NCBI GenBank assembly: GCA_934436245.1
Contig: CAKSAM010000027.1
Location: 1-34,745 of the forward strand
DNA: 34,745 bases
Source: an uncultured Acetatifactor sp.
Lineage (GTDB): Bacteria; Bacillota; Clostridia; Lachnospirales; Lachnospiraceae
Direction: 5' to 3'
The translations under genes and the position numbers were made by a program. This document shows positions 33,754 to 34,745 of the stretch, piece by piece. The notes beneath the pieces were generated by a model. The model did not search any database. It was given only the letters and a program-made list of their open reading frames with translations, and was not told where the DNA came from. How positions within the stretch are numbered: position 1 is the first letter of the stretch; every line of letters starts with the position of its first letter.

Positions 33754-34692
33754 ATGAGTAAAATTTACACATCCGCAACCCAGCTGATCGGCCATACACC
33801 CCTTTTAAAAGTATCAAACTATCTGAAAGACCAGAACATCGAAGGCGTAGAACTCCTGGCAAAGCTGGAGTACTTCAATCCCGCAGGAAGCGTTAAGGAC
33901 AGAATCGCACTGGCAATGATCGAGGATGCCGAGAAGAAAGGTATTTTAAAAGAAGGCTCCACCATCATTGAACCCACCTCCGGCAACACCGGTATCGGTC
34001 TGGCAAGTGTTGCAGCAGCCAAAGGCTACAGAACCATTTTAACCCTTCCCGAGACCATGAGCGTAGAGCGCCGTAACCTCCTGAAGGCATACGGTGCAGA
34101 GCTGGTGCTGACTGAAGGCGCCAAGGGCATGAAGGGTGCTATCGCCAAGGCAGAGGAGCTGGAGAAGTCCATCCCCGGAGCTGTGATCCTCGGACAGTTC
34201 GATAACCCTGCAAATCCTGCCGCACATGCAGCTACCACCGGTCCCGAGATCTGGGAAGATACTGATGGCAAGGTAGACATCTTTGTAGCAGGTGTAGGCA
34301 CCGGCGGAACCGTGACTGGTATCGGTACTTATTTAAAATCCAAGAATCCAAATGTGAAGATCGTAGCTGTAGAGCCTGCAGACTCTCCCGTACTTTCCGG
34401 CGGACAGCCCGGACCTCATAAGCTGCAGGGTATCGGTGCAGGATTCGTTCCTTCTGTATTAAATACCGGCATTTATGATGAGATCTTTACCGTGACCACA
34501 GATCAGGCATTTACCACCGGCCGCCTCATCGCACATAAGGAAGGTATCCTGGTAGGAATCACTTCCGGCGCAGCTCTGTATGCAGCGGCACAGATCGCAA
34601 AGCGTCCTGAAAATGCAGGCAAGACAGTTGTGGCATTACTTCCTGACTCCGGTGACAGATATCTGTCTACCCCGATGTTTGCAGAAGCTTAA
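33754..34692 (+). CDS. cysK: Cysteine synthase A (O-acetylserine sulfhydrylase)
   Basis: CysK makes cysteine from O-acetylserine and sulfide using PLP. The 312 residues are full length: [19 protein letters not shown] with the PLP lysine (VKDR), [11 protein letters not shown] (substrate loop), [20 protein letters not shown], and the PLP-phosphate loop [12 protein letters not shown], then [16 protein letters not shown] 33754 has AAGGAGG eight bases upstream; the frame back to 33712 lies in the leader. Its codon usage (ATC, CCC, CGT) is that of highly expressed genes. The last 53 bp of the window contain nothing I can assign. Confidence 0.97.
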   Translation: MSKIYTSATQLIGHTPLLKVSNYLKDQNIEGVELLAKLEYFNPAGSVKDRIALAMIEDAEKKGILKEGSTIIEPTSGNTGIGLASVAAAKGYRTILTLPETMSVERRNLLKAYGAELVLTEGAKGMKGAIAKAEELEKSIPGAVILGQFDNPANPAAHAATTGPEIWEDTDGKVDIFVAGVGTGGTVTGIGTYLKSKNPNVKIVAVEPADSPVLSGGQPGPHKLQGIGAGFVPSVLNTGIYDEIFTVTTDQAFTTGRLIAHKEGILVGITSGAALYAAAQIAKRPENAGKTVVALLPDSGDRYLSTPMFAEA

Positions 34693-34745
34693 GACAAAAT
34701 TTGCAGAACTGGACAGACTTGCATTCTTGTGTTAGAATGTATGGC

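Overview
The window reads as a chromosomal segment of an endospore-forming member of the Lachnospiraceae (Clostridia). The evidence is the spoIIAA-spoIIAB-sigF operon, spoVAB and spoVAA, a clostridial-type GlnRS, an archaeal-type IMP cyclohydrolase paired with a stand-alone AICAR formyltransferase, and several small families I associate with this group (DUF6062, DUF6106 and DUF2225 types). Genus cannot be fixed from the sequence. No prophage, transposase, CRISPR array, rRNA or tRNA gene was seen.

Layout. 1-3758: the 3' end of valS, then folC, a 49-residue small protein and a zinc-ribbon/TPR membrane protein, closed by a strong terminator. 3889-8959: sporulation block. The sigma-F operon is followed by a membrane-anchored GH25 lysozyme, the broken remnant of a metallophosphoesterase, an opposite-strand hotdog thioesterase, and spoVAB-spoVAA behind a sigma-G-like promoter. 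8977-10521: two membrane proteins of unknown function, divergently transcribed. 10545-13752: guaB with a good promoter, then a repeat-rich intergenic region and an Rpn/PD-(D/E)XK nuclease-like gene with a 12-bp tandem repeat and a possible internal start. 13965-16556: a PocR-like/GAF/PAS/GGDEF/EAL cyclic-di-GMP protein.

16664-18900 is a coherent purine module: promoter, ZTP (pfl) riboswitch with overlapping terminator, PurO-type IMP cyclohydrolase, and AICAR formyltransferase. These two enzymes do separately the last two steps of IMP synthesis that bifunctional PurH does in most bacteria. With guaB and uraA, the window is rich in nucleotide metabolism. 19001-24689: a DHH phosphoesterase, glnS, a DUF2225 protein and a MocR-type regulator. 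24722-29351: an acidic anchored protein, a TetR regulator, a DUF6062 protein with a duplicated Cys/His module, and an MBOAT acyltransferase/SGNH protein pair that probably O-acylates a surface polymer. 29400-34692: uraA with a long leader hairpin, an M19 dipeptidase, convergent aroA, and cysK behind a promoter carrying an inverted-repeat operator.

The most interesting unexplained structure is a set of short intergenic inverted repeats with related ends (core GTAAC-n-n-TTCAG or its complement) at 12511-12661, 16553-16636, 16816-16852 and 17587-17641, plus single arms at 12379 and 29361. At least two of them contain the stop codon of the upstream gene. Other leads are the uraA leader RNA, the Rpn gene-within-gene candidate, the reversed spoVAB-spoVAA order, and the duplicated Cys/His module of the DUF6062 protein. 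All family names come from reading translated sequence; no database search was possible.
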